Assembly (NCBI GenBank): GCA_951812665.1 | Contig: CATOST010000004.1 | Span: 1-44,186 of the forward strand | Source: an uncultured Acidobacteriota bacterium | GTDB lineage: Bacteria > Acidobacteriota > UBA6911 > RPQK01 > JAJDTT01 | Direction: 5' to 3' | Length of the DNA: 44,186 nucleotides | Part shown: one piece after another, positions 1 to 10,155 of the stretch | Numbering within the stretch: position 1 is the first letter of the stretch | Layout: each line of letters starts with the position of its first letter | Notes under the pieces: model-generated | Databases searched by the model: none | Told to the model about the DNA's origin: nothing | The model's input: the letters and a program-made list of their open reading frames with translations, nothing else | Program-made: the position numbers and the translations under genes

Positions 1-70
1 GGTACCACGGCAGACGAAGGCTGCTCGATTGGCCACTCACGAACTGGTTGAAGATGTCTTGGGGCCTCAC
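1..70 (-). CDS. Unknown protein, first 23 codons only (cut by left edge)
   Basis: The reverse transcriptase stop codon TGA (67-69) overlaps a GTG start codon (68-70) in the arrangement GTGA. From this GTG the frame stays open to the window edge and reads MRPQDIFNQFVSGQSSSLRL then PWY. The overlap is the usual sign of translational coupling, so this is probably the next gene of the defence operon and a candidate partner of the reverse transcriptase. The visible residues do not identify a family. It could be HsdR, which the operon otherwise lacks here, but nothing in the 23 residues shows that. Confidence 0.5.
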   Translation of the reverse strand, partial: MRPQDIFNQFVSGQSSSLRLPWY

Positions 71-1860
71 GGAGCAGTCGCTCGTGGTAGCGGTCCAAGG
101 CCAATGCCCTGCGGTAGACATTCATCATCCGCCACCATCCCCGTTTCAGTCGCCCCTGCCCGGAACAATTCGGCCAAGCAGTACAGGCGAATCTCGCGGC
201 GGGCTCCTTTGGAGCCATCGACCGCCCACCCTGGCTTGAGTACCCGGAGGACTTCCTCCAGGAACTGAGGGTCCGGGTACATATCGAGAGCCACACGCAG
301 CAGACGCACGCTTGCCGGGTTGGCGGTCCACTCCTCGATGAGCAGTGCCGCGAAGAGCTTGGCTCGCTCGTCTAGCTGGACCTTTGAGAGCACCAGACTG
401 TGCTCGCTCCCTTCGTCGTCAGGCTCGACGTCGGAAACCGACACTGCCTGTCCGACGCCCTGGTAGTCGCCTTCCAGTATGGGGCGCAAAGAGCGAAATG
501 TTCGCCTGAAACGGCCAGCTGCGAATCGGGCGGCCGTTTCGTCGCGCATGTCGGACAGACCCACCAGCAGCCCCGTTCTGCCGACCTCCTCAGGCTTGAT
601 CTCGGTGGAGTACCTCCTTTGTGTGTGAAAGAAGCCCTCGATGGCGCCGATCAGCTCGGTGCCGTGGAGCATGTCAAACACGCCGGATATGTCGCTCTGA
701 ATTCGTTGGGCGGCAAGGGACTGCGGCACAAGGAATCGCCGGTCGCGGCCTTCCATCGTCACGGTCGTCTTGGACTGTTCGACCACGAGCCCGGGGGCCG
801 TCATATCAAGCTGACGCTGGAGCCAGGCAGATACGGCGTTGCGAACTTCACGCTCTGCAAGGCCCGGGTCGGAACGGGGAATCTTCACAACCAATCGGAA
901 GTCGTCAACGTAGTAGGCTACATCCAGCAGCGTGATACCCAGAGCTGCGTCAATGACCTGTCCGAACGCATCGCGGAGTCTCGTTTCGAAGTCCTGCATC
1001 ACGACATTCGCGAAGAAACCTGATGCGACTAGCCCCTGCGGGAGCGCCACGTTCATAAAATCGTCAAGGCCGTGCTCGCGGGAATGGCGTAACGCGCGCT
1101 TCGTGTCCGCCCACAGCCAATCAAAGACACGGCCTGCAAGTTCGAAGAAGCGTGGGTCATCGCCGTCTCGTCCAAGTTGCTCGAACTTCTGACGGAGCAA
1201 GTCCGGCCGGACGCGGTCGTAGAACTTCGACAGATCGCTCTGTACAATCGCAATCTCGAACTCTGGAGAGTCCGAGTCTAGGCGCTCCGCTACGACTCGT
1301 GGGCGACGAAGAAACGTCTGGTAGTCGTGGAAATACTGGCGATACAGCTTGATGCTGCCCCAACGGTGCCGAAGTCCGCCATCCTCGGCATCATCGCAGA
1401 CGAGCCGGTGGCCGTAAGCGAGCACACGCCGCCGATTCTCTTCTGACTCGATCGACAGCCGAGGGTCATTCATCCGAGTTTCGATGCGGTCGGCCAAGCA
1501 AAGCATGATGGCCGTCGCCACGACTTGGTCCCGCAGTGCCACATGAGCAAGTGGACGGAGCTTCTTCTGGTAATCCTGATTTGCCCGGGGAATCCAATTC
1601 CCACCGTCATCGAAGCACCAACGTTGGGTCTTCGGTGCCGGAACGAATTCCAGCGGGTGCGGCGTCCAGCTGGCATATGAATCAACTGCCTCCTGGATCT
1701 CGGCGAGAAAGGCCGGGATGCGCAAGGACTGATAGTCGATGCCGAGTGTATCGGCGTACCAGCTGTGCGTCCGCAGATATGAAGATGTCTTCTTCCACGC
1801 CTGCATGAGTACGCATTCGAGACGGAGGTCCTCCAGGGATGGATTGAGGATCTGCTTCAT
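67..1860 (-). CDS. Reverse transcriptase in a type I R-M operon
   Basis: RNA-directed DNA polymerase of 597 residues. The palm motifs are visible: motif A around IVQSDLSKFYDRV with D209, the LPQG motif of the B region at 273-276, the catalytic YVDD at 317-320, and a following region containing VVEQSKTTV. The roughly 200 residues before motif A and 220 residues after the palm do not resemble a group II intron maturase or HNH domain, and no intron RNA structure was seen around the gene. It begins 22 bp after the hsdS stop and ends overlapping the next gene, so it is an integral part of the operon. Known defence-associated RTs (the DRT/UG and Abi groups) are single genes or small modules; I cannot place this one in a named group. 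Function in phage defence is inferred from position. Confidence 0.85.
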   Translation of the reverse strand: MKQILNPSLEDLRLECVLMQAWKKTSSYLRTHSWYADTLGIDYQSLRIPAFLAEIQEAVDSYASWTPHPLEFVPAPKTQRWCFDDGGNWIPRANQDYQKKLRPLAHVALRDQVVATAIMLCLADRIETRMNDPRLSIESEENRRRVLAYGHRLVCDDAEDGGLRHRWGSIKLYRQYFHDYQTFLRRPRVVAERLDSDSPEFEIAIVQSDLSKFYDRVRPDLLRQKFEQLGRDGDDPRFFELAGRVFDWLWADTKRALRHSREHGLDDFMNVALPQGLVASGFFANVVMQDFETRLRDAFGQVIDAALGITLLDVAYYVDDFRLVVKIPRSDPGLAEREVRNAVSAWLQRQLDMTAPGLVVEQSKTTVTMEGRDRRFLVPQSLAAQRIQSDISGVFDMLHGTELIGAIEGFFHTQRRYSTEIKPEEVGRTGLLVGLSDMRDETAARFAAGRFRRTFRSLRPILEGDYQGVGQAVSVSDVEPDDEGSEHSLVLSKVQLDERAKLFAALLIEEWTANPASVRLLRVALDMYPDPQFLEEVLRVLKPGWAVDGSKGARREIRLYCLAELFRAGATETGMVADDECLPQGIGLGPLPRATAP

Positions 1861-1882
1861 GCTCGGTGCCCGACGCGGGAAC

Positions 1883-3205
1883 TCATGCCGTCGTCCCCTC
1901 GCCTTGTTCGAGCAGGGGCGTCACGCGGCGGTTGCCTGTGAGCAGGTCCTGCATGAGGCCTGCCTTAAGAGAACGAAGTTTTCCCAAGGCACTAGTCACG
2001 TCTCTGATGCCAGCGTCTTGTGCTCCTAGAACATTAAGGATCCGCTCCTGCTCGGCAGAGTCCTTCGGAATCAAAACATGGAGAGTTTGTTGGGCCAGTA
2101 TCCCGACATAGTCTCGAGTCGATTGTCTGGCCAGAACCTTTAGCGGAATCTGCCACGTCTCTGACCGAAAGAACTGCGCCAGAAACCTGGGCAAGAGTCT
2201 GTCTTTGCCCGCAATCCGATAGTAGGTCACCTGCGGAGTCAGCATGAGCCGTGCGTTCTGCTCCGAAACGAGTGCAACAAAACCAATGCTCGCCTTGTGG
2301 CTCAGTAAGACATCATTCGGTTTTGCAAATCCGACTCGTAAAGTACTGTATTGTACGTCGGTGATCTTCGCCGCATTATCGCAATCTACAGTTCCCCTTG
2401 AAATGTCGCTGGCCATGATGAACGGGATTCCCTCGTCAACGAAGTCGCGACTCTTGGGGTGTTTCTCCCCGTGATTGCCGTCCTGCACATCAGCAATCAC
2501 GCCCTTGGTTCTGAGTTCGGCCACAGTTTTCGCATCCCACTCCACCGGAATCCGGCCGAGCGGGGAGTTCTTGAACTCGTGGGTCTGTTCGGAGCGGAGG
2601 TCGCCGTGCTCGTCGATGCCGCGGGTGAGCAGGTCCTGCATCAGGCCGGTCTTGATGCGCTGCTGCTTGGCGATGAGCGCCTCGGTCTGCTCGATCGCCC
2701 GGTCCACCGTCGAAAGCACCTCGGCGATCTTGGCTTGCTCGGCTTTATCAATCGGCAATACCACCTCGGCCTTCGCGAGAGACGATTTGGAAATCTCTGC
2801 GAAGGTGGTGCCTTCACCGAGTCGCTTCAAGCGTGGGACAGCTGCAGTGACCGCGTGGTAGACGAACTCGGAGTGATATGAATTATGCAATGCGATGCTC
2901 TTGCACCCTTGGTTAGTACAGAACGGCACGGTCGGGATCGCCACATAGCCGATTGGTGCTCGCGATGATAAAACGATAGAACCCGGCGGCAGCAGTCGCG
3001 CAGAACAGTTCCGAAGCCCTCCCTCCGTGATGTGCTTCGTCGAGTCGTGCAGGTAGGGCGTGTTCAGACGACTGAGATCAGTCGGCGTCACCCAAACCGT
3101 AGCTCCGTCCCAGAACTCCGTCCTGGAGGAGGATGGTGTCGACCCGGAGCACAGTTCCCCAAGTTGGTCGAACCGCCGGCTTGTCCATCCATGCGGGAGG
3201 GTCAT
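1883..3205 (-). CDS. hsdS: Type I restriction-modification specificity subunit HsdS
   Basis: DNA-recognition subunit of a type I restriction-modification complex, 440 residues. Two target-recognition domains are visible, each followed by a conserved helix: the first ends around [15 protein letters not shown] with [12 protein letters not shown] residues after it, and the second around [16 protein letters not shown]. The repeated phrase GLMQDLLT closes both halves. The ATG at 3203-3205 overlaps the hsdM stop in the form ATGA, which decides the start; a longer reading frame extends upstream inside hsdM but is unlikely to be used. The two recognition halves would specify a bipartite target. It is followed after 22 bp by the reverse transcriptase. 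Confidence 0.92.
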   Translation of the reverse strand: MTLPHGWTSRRFDQLGELCSGSTPSSSRTEFWDGATVWVTPTDLSRLNTPYLHDSTKHITEGGLRNCSARLLPPGSIVLSSRAPIGYVAIPTVPFCTNQGCKSIALHNSYHSEFVYHAVTAAVPRLKRLGEGTTFAEISKSSLAKAEVVLPIDKAEQAKIAEVLSTVDRAIEQTEALIAKQQRIKTGLMQDLLTRGIDEHGDLRSEQTHEFKNSPLGRIPVEWDAKTVAELRTKGVIADVQDGNHGEKHPKSRDFVDEGIPFIMASDISRGTVDCDNAAKITDVQYSTLRVGFAKPNDVLLSHKASIGFVALVSEQNARLMLTPQVTYYRIAGKDRLLPRFLAQFFRSETWQIPLKVLARQSTRDYVGILAQQTLHVLIPKDSAEQERILNVLGAQDAGIRDVTSALGKLRSLKAGLMQDLLTGNRRVTPLLEQGEGTTA

Positions 3206-5889
3206 GACAGGTACCTCAATCCCTTCAGGAGGTCGCCCATCGTGGTGAGTGTGATCGCTCGCTGTTCCTCCAGCTCGTTCGCCGCAGTGGCATACTTTTC
3301 CCACAGATTCTCGACGACTCGCACGAGCACCCGCTTCTCCGCATTGAGGTAGCGGTTGAGTTCGGTGCGGGCGATGTCGTAGATTTTCTTAAGGATCAGC
3401 CGGCGGGCATCGGCCTCGCTGATCTGCCTGCCGATCGCCTTGAGCACCGCATCAGTCCGGGCCAGGCGGGCGTTCAGCGCCTTCTTGTCCTTTTCGAGCG
3501 CGGTGATGGCCCTCTTATCGGACTTCTCCTTTGGGTCAAGGTCGGCTAGACGGTTATCGGCCTGCGCGATCAGCGCCTGGGTCCCGGCCTTGAAGTCGTC
3601 GGCCCCGAGGTGCTTGAGTTCGAGCTTGAACTCTAGCTCCGCTGCCTTTTCCTTCAGCGCCGCCCTGGCGGCCCTGATGCGCTTCTCGATCGCCTTGATA
3701 GCCTTGTCCTGGTCCGTGAGGTTCTTGAGTTCCTTCCGTGCGGAAGCCCCGCCGCTGTCCTTCAGGTCGGCAATGAGCGCCTTGAGGGCCCTCTTGATGA
3801 CGGCGGCGGTGACCTTCTTGTCTTCGTCGGGCTCGTAGCCGCTGACCTCCTGGGCGGTCTCGACCGCCTCGGACAGCTCACCCTGCGCTTTGGCGATGGT
3901 TGCCTCCAGCGCCTCGATGGCGTCGGCGTCGGCCTGGAAGTACTCGGCGATGAAATAGTCATCGGGAATCAGGGAGTGGTGCCAGCCGGTGGAAACGATG
4001 GTCTTGAGGTCGAAGCGGATCTGCTGCCACCAGTTAACGAAGACGCCGGCACTCTTGAACTCGTCAAGCACGCCCAGCGGCACGAGCTTGGCCTTGAGGG
4101 TGGTGAGCAGATCGTGGCGGACCTCGGGCATCTTCTTGCCGCCGTTGCCCGCATGCTGGAGCTGGGCGAAGTCGTCCCTGGCAACCGCCCACCAGGATTC
4201 AAGGGCGTTGTGGTGCCGGGTGAGAGTGCCCAGCAGCGCCGGGTCAGCTTCGAGCGAGGACTTGATGGCAGGTCTGGCGTCGATGGACTCGCGAAAGGCG
4301 AGGTAGGCGGGACGCGCGGGCTTGAAGAGAGTAGCTGGGTTGACGCCGAACTTGGCGAAGTCGGTTGCGCGCGCGGCAACCTCCGCCTCGGGGATTCCGC
4401 CGATGAGGTGCGCCTGGACATCCTCCGGCTCCGGGTCGGGCGTGTTGTCCACGTACCGGCGGATGTTGAGGTTGTAGTCGTGAGTGTCCACGATCTCGGA
4501 CTTGGGCACGAGGCGCGAGTACTTGGGTAGCTCGCGCTTGTGAATGAAAACGAAATCGATTTTCTCGATGTCCTCGGGGCGAAGCCGGTTCTGGTTCTTG
4601 CCATCTGCGTATTCGCGATCGGCGTTGATGAATAGGACCTTGTCCTTGAGTGCGTCGGGCTTGCTCTTGTTGCAGACCAGCACGCAGGCGGGGATGCCCG
4701 TGCCGTAGAAAAGGCCGGGCGGCAGGCTGACGATGGCCTCGATGCAGTCGTCATTGATGAAGATCTCGCGGATGAGCTTTTCCTTACCACCACGGAATAG
4801 GATCCCGTGCGGCATGATCGTCGCCATCCGGCCGTTGGGTTTGAGGCTGGCAAGCATGTGCTGCACGAACATGAGGTCCGCCTTCTTGCCGGACTCCGGA
4901 CACCACTCGCGGAAGCGACTGGTGAACTTCATGCTCGCGCGGCTGTAGTTCTGCGAGAATGGCGGGTTGGCAAGCACACGGTCAAATTTGCGGATCTGTC
5001 CATTTTCGAGGATGAGCGGGTCCTCCAGCGTGTCCCCGTTCTCGATGGTGGATCGGGTGATGTTGTGGAGGATCATGTTCATGATGCAGATTGACCAGAC
5101 CGTGCCGTTGGAATCTTGACCATAGAGAGCGAGGTCGGCGGCGTTCTGGCCCTGCTCTTCCACATATTGGTGGGCCTGGATGAGGAAGCCGCCGGAGCCG
5201 ACCGCAGGGTCGTAGATGGTGTTGCCGGCCTCCGGCTGGGTGAGCTGGACGAGCAGGCGAACGACCTCGCCGGGGGTATAGAACTCGCCCCCCTTTTTGC
5301 CGGCGCTGTCGGCAAAGAACTTGATGAGGTACTCGTAGGCGGCGCCGAGCAGGTCGGGGAACTCGAAGTTGTCGTTGACAAGGACGAACCTAGACTGGCT
5401 GAAGTGGTCGAGCAGATCTTTCCACTTCTGATCCGGGATCTTGGTCTTGCCCTTCACTGCGTTGAAGTCGATGTTGTTCTTCAGCACCCCGGCGAGCGCA
5501 TCGTTCTCGTCCTCAATGGCCGCAATTGCCTTGTTGAGCATGTTGCCAATGTCGTGCTTGAGGTCCTTCATGGCCGGCACAAGATCGCCGATCTCATCTC
5601 GCCAGGACGCGTGCCAACGGGCTCTGACGGGAACAAAGAAGGTCTCTCCGTAGGATGTCTTGTCTTCGAGCAGTTCGGCGACGAGATTCGGCTGGTCTTG
5701 GAGGTGCGCGAAGGTCTTGTTGCGGAGTTGCTCGCGTTTGCGGTCGAACTCGTCAGAGAGCCGCTTCAGAAACAGCATGCCGAAGATGAACTCCTTGAAT
5801 TCCGAGGCGTCCATTTTGCCGCGCAGGATGTCGGCGGCCTTCAGGAGGAAGGTCTCGAGCTGGGTAAGGGTGATCTTCTCCTGTTTCAT
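3202..5889 (-). CDS. hsdM: Type I adenine methyltransferase HsdM with long C-terminal extension
   Basis: N6-adenine DNA methyltransferase subunit, 895 residues. The N-terminal HsdM helical domain covers about residues 5-150. The SAM-binding motif DPAVGSGG lies at 227-234 and the catalytic NPPF at 308-311. HsdM proteins are usually about 500-550 residues, so about 330 extra residues follow; this tail is rich in Lys, Glu and Ala with a long heptad-like stretch around 690-870, consistent with a coiled coil. The gene starts 13 bp after the GmrSD-like gene and its stop overlaps hsdS. The extension might be a fused scaffold for HsdS or another subunit; that is inference. Confidence 0.93.
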   Translation of the reverse strand: MKQEKITLTQLETFLLKAADILRGKMDASEFKEFIFGMLFLKRLSDEFDRKREQLRNKTFAHLQDQPNLVAELLEDKTSYGETFFVPVRARWHASWRDEIGDLVPAMKDLKHDIGNMLNKAIAAIEDENDALAGVLKNNIDFNAVKGKTKIPDQKWKDLLDHFSQSRFVLVNDNFEFPDLLGAAYEYLIKFFADSAGKKGGEFYTPGEVVRLLVQLTQPEAGNTIYDPAVGSGGFLIQAHQYVEEQGQNAADLALYGQDSNGTVWSICIMNMILHNITRSTIENGDTLEDPLILENGQIRKFDRVLANPPFSQNYSRASMKFTSRFREWCPESGKKADLMFVQHMLASLKPNGRMATIMPHGILFRGGKEKLIREIFINDDCIEAIVSLPPGLFYGTGIPACVLVCNKSKPDALKDKVLFINADREYADGKNQNRLRPEDIEKIDFVFIHKRELPKYSRLVPKSEIVDTHDYNLNIRRYVDNTPDPEPEDVQAHLIGGIPEAEVAARATDFAKFGVNPATLFKPARPAYLAFRESIDARPAIKSSLEADPALLGTLTRHHNALESWWAVARDDFAQLQHAGNGGKKMPEVRHDLLTTLKAKLVPLGVLDEFKSAGVFVNWWQQIRFDLKTIVSTGWHHSLIPDDYFIAEYFQADADAIEALEATIAKAQGELSEAVETAQEVSGYEPDEDKKVTAAVIKRALKALIADLKDSGGASARKELKNLTDQDKAIKAIEKRIRAARAALKEKAAELEFKLELKHLGADDFKAGTQALIAQADNRLADLDPKEKSDKRAITALEKDKKALNARLARTDAVLKAIGRQISEADARRLILKKIYDIARTELNRYLNAEKRVLVRVVENLWEKYATAANELEEQRAITLTTMGDLLKGLRYLS

Positions 5890-5902
5890 CTTCTGGTCCC
5901 TG

Positions 5903-8008
5903 TCACGCTTCCGCCTGTCCGTTTCCCATTTGCTTTTCGTACGCCTGCCGGACCAGACCCATCACATATGGCAGCTCTTTCGGCTTGCTTAGGCTCACCT
6001 CTACATCACCATTACCCCAACGACCAAGGTTGGTGACGTCTTTGGCCAGACCCCTCGGATCATGAAGCTCGTGATACTGCATATTGAGCGACAGTCGGAG
6101 GCGGCTTTTCTGGGGCACTATGTCTACGAAGTTGGTTTCCGCCTTGTATGCGACATAGAGCTTAAGAAACTCCTCCGAGACGCAATGGTCGAGCGCCATA
6201 ACGTCCTTACGAAAGATCTCGAACAGGTCGCGCATTGGGGAATCGAGCGCGAGCTGCGGATGGTCATCGATCGTGTAGCCCGCTTTTTTCTCGCGGCGCG
6301 GACGGTACGACTCGAGTACTTCGGCTTGCAAAGAAGGCACCGTCCATACACCCGCGGCCACCGCGGCAAAGCGTTCAGCGCGGTTCTTGATAGCCGCTTC
6401 ATCCCACTTGTCGAGGCTTCTCAGGCCCTCGTTGAGTCTTAGTGGGCTCTCCCGGAATCCCCCTTTCAAGTCACGCTTTTCCGAAAAGGGCCGGTCGCTG
6501 TATTCGGCGTTGTAGCCAGTGAGCGTAAGATTGCCGAGCGTGTGTAACCAACTCTCTTGAACACGATGCCACTCAGGCCCGAGTTCGTCCCGCCACTTCG
6601 CAGACAGATTCTCGTTCTGCGGAAGAATATGCTCGATAGTGTATTCGTCGACTGGAACACGCTCCTTGCGACCATGGTTTTCGAGTCGACGCAACCAGTA
6701 GCTTCGACGAGGAAAGTTGTAGAGATCACGCACGACCAACTCGCGCTTGAACTCCTCGTCGCTCGGGAACCGGCGATAGGACGGGAGCGTCAGCAGGTGA
6801 GCCTGGACGCTCTCAAGGTACCGGTCTTTCCGCAGCGCACGCCCGAAAGTGGCGAAAGTCTTGTTCAGCGAGTTTGTAGGAATTGCACACACCGCACGGC
6901 GGAATACGTACGCCTCGACCAACCGAACTGCAGCCTCAAAGTCAATGCTCTCGAGTCTTCCGTTGGCAAAATCATCGTAAAGCTCAAGCAAGAACGGATA
7001 GGCGACGTCCACTTTCAGCTCTCTCAGGTCCCGAAAGGCCTCAGCGAGTTTCTTATCGATTTCTTTGCCCAATGCCATCGCGCAGTAATAGCCCGCGAAG
7101 GTGTGAATATCCGCGACTAGCGCATCCACGCCCGCAGCGTCTATGTCCGGCGTTCGCGCATGAGACTTGAACGCTTCGTATACCGCTCGAACGTTCGGTA
7201 TTGTTCCCGTCTTAAGCGTCAAATAGTGCCGCATGAACCTGTCGAAATGTGAGCCGTACCCTTCCTGGCCAAAACCCACTTCCATCGGCCGCCAGTGATC
7301 TTCGTACAGCCGAGCCTGGTGAGCGGGCTCCAGCCCCATCAGGATGAAATTGCGGATCAGATCGGCTTGGCTCAGCGCACGTCCGGTCGAATTCATGCTC
7401 TCGAAGATGAGCTGGGGATTATCCTGGTCTCGACTGAGCGCGATGTCGACCACCACCAGCTTCGCAAGGCCGTAGCAAAGCGCTGGAAGGTCGGCGCTAA
7501 GTTTCTTCACCTGCTCCTCGAAGAAGGCGAAGTTCTCAGTGACGCGCAGGGATTGGTCGGTGGGTTGTGCCTTCTGTTGAACCAAGGCTAGCAGGCTCGC
7601 CTTGTCGGTCTGTGTGAGCAGCAGCTTGAATCCGCGCTCTCCCTCCTCCAAGAGATTCAGCAGGTAGTAACTGCGCAATTTCTTGGCCGAGAAGCCGTCA
7701 ACAGGCTCGCTATCCCCCAGTTGGCGCGCTAAGGCTTCGAGAATCAATGTGACCGTGGTGAGTCTCTGCTGGCCATCGATCACGAGGAGAGGTGACTGAC
7801 TGGATACTTGGTACAGGCCCTTCTCAATGTAGACGATGGAACCGATAAAATGGGCCGAGACGGCATCGTTGCGGCCGGTCCGAACGATGTCATCCCAAAG
7901 CTGGCGGCATTCACGCTCGGTCCATGAGTACGTACGCTGATAGATCGGAATGACGAATTGTGGTGACTTCTTGAGAAAGTCTAGAAACTTGGCTTCGGTA
8001 GCTTTCAT
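5903..8008 (-). CDS. GmrSD-like DUF262/DUF1524 nuclease
   Basis: Fused type IV restriction-type protein, 701 residues. The N-terminal DUF262 (GmrS-like, ParB-type) domain shows PIYQRTYSW at 21-29, DGQQR at 78-82 and FESMNSTG at 202-209. The DUF1524 HNH-nuclease domain shows EHILPQ at 459-464 and GNLTLTGYN at 492-500, so the nuclease motif is intact. The last ~110 residues resemble the DUF5655 domain often attached to such proteins. GmrSD enzymes cleave modified (glucosylated) phage DNA; whether this one does is unknown. It leads the operon, 13 bp before hsdM, joining a modification-dependent nuclease to a type I system and an RT. A GAGGG Shine-Dalgarno precedes the ATG. Confidence 0.88.
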   Translation of the reverse strand: MKATEAKFLDFLKKSPQFVIPIYQRTYSWTERECRQLWDDIVRTGRNDAVSAHFIGSIVYIEKGLYQVSSQSPLLVIDGQQRLTTVTLILEALARQLGDSEPVDGFSAKKLRSYYLLNLLEEGERGFKLLLTQTDKASLLALVQQKAQPTDQSLRVTENFAFFEEQVKKLSADLPALCYGLAKLVVVDIALSRDQDNPQLIFESMNSTGRALSQADLIRNFILMGLEPAHQARLYEDHWRPMEVGFGQEGYGSHFDRFMRHYLTLKTGTIPNVRAVYEAFKSHARTPDIDAAGVDALVADIHTFAGYYCAMALGKEIDKKLAEAFRDLRELKVDVAYPFLLELYDDFANGRLESIDFEAAVRLVEAYVFRRAVCAIPTNSLNKTFATFGRALRKDRYLESVQAHLLTLPSYRRFPSDEEFKRELVVRDLYNFPRRSYWLRRLENHGRKERVPVDEYTIEHILPQNENLSAKWRDELGPEWHRVQESWLHTLGNLTLTGYNAEYSDRPFSEKRDLKGGFRESPLRLNEGLRSLDKWDEAAIKNRAERFAAVAAGVWTVPSLQAEVLESYRPRREKKAGYTIDDHPQLALDSPMRDLFEIFRKDVMALDHCVSEEFLKLYVAYKAETNFVDIVPQKSRLRLSLNMQYHELHDPRGLAKDVTNLGRWGNGDVEVSLSKPKELPYVMGLVRQAYEKQMGNGQAEA

Positions 8009-8098
8009 TGCGCTAGCCCTCGTCCGGTGCCGTGGCTTGGCATCGTCTGCAGCTCGGAACCGATGGCTCTCCGCTCGGAATTACTGGGACGGCAAACG

Positions 8099-8117
8099 CT
8101 AGGAGGCTGTCCGAGAA
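8099..8117. repeat. IS left end: CTAG target duplication plus terminal inverted repeat
   Basis: CTAG at 8099-8102 is followed by GAGGCTGTCCGAGAA at 8103-8117. The same 15 bases occur inverted at 9858-9872, again bordered by CTAG. Weaker similarity between the two ends continues about 20 bp inward. Confidence 0.85.
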
Positions 8118-9872
8118 CTCTGCACTGAGCGACGTTCGTCCATGACAACGCTCATGGGCGATGGTCGTTGGCTTGGAAGGCCATCGAATCCCGGCCTTCA
8201 AAGCCGTTGAATTCTGGATTTTGCTCTATTTTCGACTCGAAAAAGTCCGATAGAGGGCGATTTTTGACCTCATGCGTTCTCATCGCCCCTTTTTTACGCC
8301 CAAACCGCCTGTTTCCCGAACTCCGGACACACTTCTCCCCGCAGTGCCGCAAAAATGATCTTTTTGAGGTTGTGCGCCACGCAGACCAAGGAGAACTCCC
8401 CCGCCACTTTCTCCCTGCCCCGCACCCCGAATCCCCGAAATCCCGAGTTCTTGATCTGTCCGAAAACCGGCTCCACGATGGTCTTGCGTCGTACGTAGAT
8501 CGCTCGGCCTTCCGGTTGCGACATGCGCTCGTTCATGGCCCGTCGCAACGGCTCCTTCCCATCGCTCGTGATCGTGCGCGCCGCCCCCGACTTCGACCGG
8601 CAGCAACGACGGTAGTAGGGACAGGACCGGCACTCCTCGATGTCCCCTTGATACACCCGATGTCCCGTGCGACGGGCGGTCTTCAACCTCAGCATCTGCC
8701 CGCCGGGACAATGAAAGCCGTCCTGCTCCTCGTCGTAACGAAAGTCCGCCTTCACCAGGTGGCGTTTGCTCGCGTCGAGGTCGCCCTTCCCCCGCTTCTC
8801 TCCCCGGTCCGTCGCGATGTACGCTTCCACCTGACGATCCGACACCTCCTGCAGGTTCTTCCCCGAGTAGTACCCGTTGTCCAGACTCAGCTTCTCCGGC
8901 AACCGACCGCTCGTCTCCTCCACCTCATCCAAGGCCGGAGCCACTTCCTGGGAATCGTTCGCCTGTTGGCTCACGTGCTGCCCCACGATCACCTGCGACT
9001 TCCCGTCCACACTGATCTGCGCGTTGTACGCGTACTCGAAGTCCCCTTTGTCCTTCATGATCCGCGCCTCGGGGTCCGCAAAGCTGATCTGCTTTTTGTC
9101 CTCGATCTCCTGTCCCGGTCGAAGCTCCGCCTCCCGCGCTTCCAGCTTCTGCTTCATCTCCCGGACCTTCTTCAACCGCTGCTGCTTGTCGCGCAGGTCA
9201 TCCGGCAGCTCATACCCGGTCCGCTCCTGGTAGGCCCGATCCTCTTCCTCGTCCTGAGCGTCCGCCTGCCGGGTCAGGGCTTCGATCTCCTCGCACAACT
9301 CCTGCTCCTTCTCCTTCAGCCGTCCGTAGCTCATCGCCTTGTGCTTCGAGCTGTTCGCCTTGAACTTGGAGCCGTCCAAGCTCACGTGTCCCAAACTCAC
9401 CAGCCCCAGGGCCATCGCCAACTCCACCGTCTGCTTGAAGCAGGCCCGGAAGAACTCCCCGTGGTCCTTCCGGAAATCGCTCAACACCCGGAAGTTCGGG
9501 CAGTTCCTCCCCGCGATGTACATGAAGCTGAGATCTTCCCGGCAGCGCTGCTCGATCTGCCGGGAGCTGAACACGCCGTGACTGTAGGCGTAGATCAGAA
9601 TCGAGATGATCTGGCGCGGCGCGTAGGCACGCTGACCCCGGTGGCTGTACCGGGCCTCCACTTCCGACGTGTCCAGTTGCGCGAACAGTTCCTGATACAG
9701 GAAACATTCGTGATCCTCCGGCAAGAGGTCGAACACGTTCGTCGCAAACAACTGACTCTGGCAAGAGTCCTTTCGATAGGGCTTGAATCGAGGGGCCATC
9801 CGACACTCTCCTGACGATCTGTTCCCCTGATTTTAGAGAGCGTCGGTGACAGCGCTATTCTCGGACAGCCTC
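8103..9872 (-). mobile_element. IS1182-family insertion sequence, apparently intact
   Basis: A 1770-bp element with perfect 15-bp terminal inverted repeats and one full-length transposase. Removing it and one CTAG restores the sequence CGCTAGCG, a perfect palindrome, which supports a palindrome-directed insertion and indicates no deletion since. It lies 95 bp upstream of the GmrSD-like gene and separates that operon from the small HTH gene, so it probably removed or replaced the native operon promoter. The 176 bp between the left repeat and the transposase stop hold no gene I can support. Confidence 0.88.
8294..9799 (-). CDS. IS1182-family transposase
   Basis: DDE transposase of 501 residues. 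The N-terminal DUF772 region runs from about 40 to 115 (SHRGQRAYAPRQIISILIYA and the following RNCPNFRVLSDFRKDH). Catalytic acidic residues are visible in SLDGSKFKANSSKH, in SLDNGYYSGKNL and in the C-terminal RRKTIVEPVFGQIKNSGF. A charged coiled-coil-like insert lies around 175-240. A zinc-ribbon-like cysteine set (CPGG, CRSCPYYRRCC) precedes the last catalytic motif, as is usual in this family. The ATG has a good AGGAGA Shine-Dalgarno. Reading frame is uninterrupted, so the element may be active. Confidence 0.95.
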   Translation of the reverse strand: MAPRFKPYRKDSCQSQLFATNVFDLLPEDHECFLYQELFAQLDTSEVEARYSHRGQRAYAPRQIISILIYAYSHGVFSSRQIEQRCREDLSFMYIAGRNCPNFRVLSDFRKDHGEFFRACFKQTVELAMALGLVSLGHVSLDGSKFKANSSKHKAMSYGRLKEKEQELCEEIEALTRQADAQDEEEDRAYQERTGYELPDDLRDKQQRLKKVREMKQKLEAREAELRPGQEIEDKKQISFADPEARIMKDKGDFEYAYNAQISVDGKSQVIVGQHVSQQANDSQEVAPALDEVEETSGRLPEKLSLDNGYYSGKNLQEVSDRQVEAYIATDRGEKRGKGDLDASKRHLVKADFRYDEEQDGFHCPGGQMLRLKTARRTGHRVYQGDIEECRSCPYYRRCCRSKSGAARTITSDGKEPLRRAMNERMSQPEGRAIYVRRKTIVEPVFGQIKNSGFRGFGVRGREKVAGEFSLVCVAHNLKKIIFAALRGEVCPEFGKQAVWA

Positions 9873-9876
9873 CTAG
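9858..9876. repeat. IS right end: terminal inverted repeat plus CTAG target duplication
   Basis: TTCTCGGACAGCCTC (9858-9872) is the exact reverse complement of the left terminal repeat and is followed by CTAG at 9873-9876. Confidence 0.85.
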
Positions 9877-10002
9877 CGACGGCAGTCTCGAAGCGGCTTC
9901 CGAGCCCTAGCAGACAGGAGGTTACCTGATGCACCAGGTTCATCCATGCCGCCCTTTACGTTTTTTCCCTGGCTCATTGCCTGAAGCTCCGCCGTCCGGC
10001 AC

Positions 10003-10155
10003 TCAGTCATCTACCTCCGACAGCTTGAACTTCCACAGTATTCCAATCTTGTGAGCCGGCAACCCCTTGTGGTCAGTCCATCGATAGACGGAGTCCTTGA
10101 CTACGCCGAGGTGTTTTGCCAGATCATCAACGGAGACCCAGGATTCATTCGTCAT
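10003..10155 (-). CDS. Small HTH DNA-binding protein (MerR/excisionase-like)
   Basis: A 50-residue protein with the helix-turn-helix pattern of excisionase-family regulators: SVDDLAKHLGVVKDSVYRW, then a conserved GLPAHKIGILWKFKLSEVD. It is shorter than the usual 60-75 residues, ending directly after the wing (EVDD). The ATG at 10153-10155 is preceded by AAGGGAAA, a plausible ribosome site; a longer frame extends upstream but has no such site. It points toward the defence operon. With the IS removed it would lie about 220 bp upstream of the GmrSD-like gene, the position where type I R-M loci often carry such a gene, so it may be the operon's regulator. Alternatively it is a remnant of an integrative element. 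Confidence 0.7.
   Translation of the reverse strand: MTNESWVSVDDLAKHLGVVKDSVYRWTDHKGLPAHKIGILWKFKLSEVDD

Noticed and set aside
67..1860. The reverse transcriptase as a group II intron maturase
   Set aside because: No maturase or HNH domain, no intron RNA motifs, and tight coupling with hsdS and the next gene.
8168..9814. 548-residue plus-strand frame over the transposase
   Set aside because: It is the complement of a clear IS1182 transposase and consists of Leu/Pro/Arg-rich shadow sequence.
9873..9977. 34-codon minus-strand frame beginning MSQGKNVKGG between the HTH gene and the IS
   Set aside because: Its stop lies in the IS target site itself and would exist without the IS; no similarity or strong ribosome site supports it.
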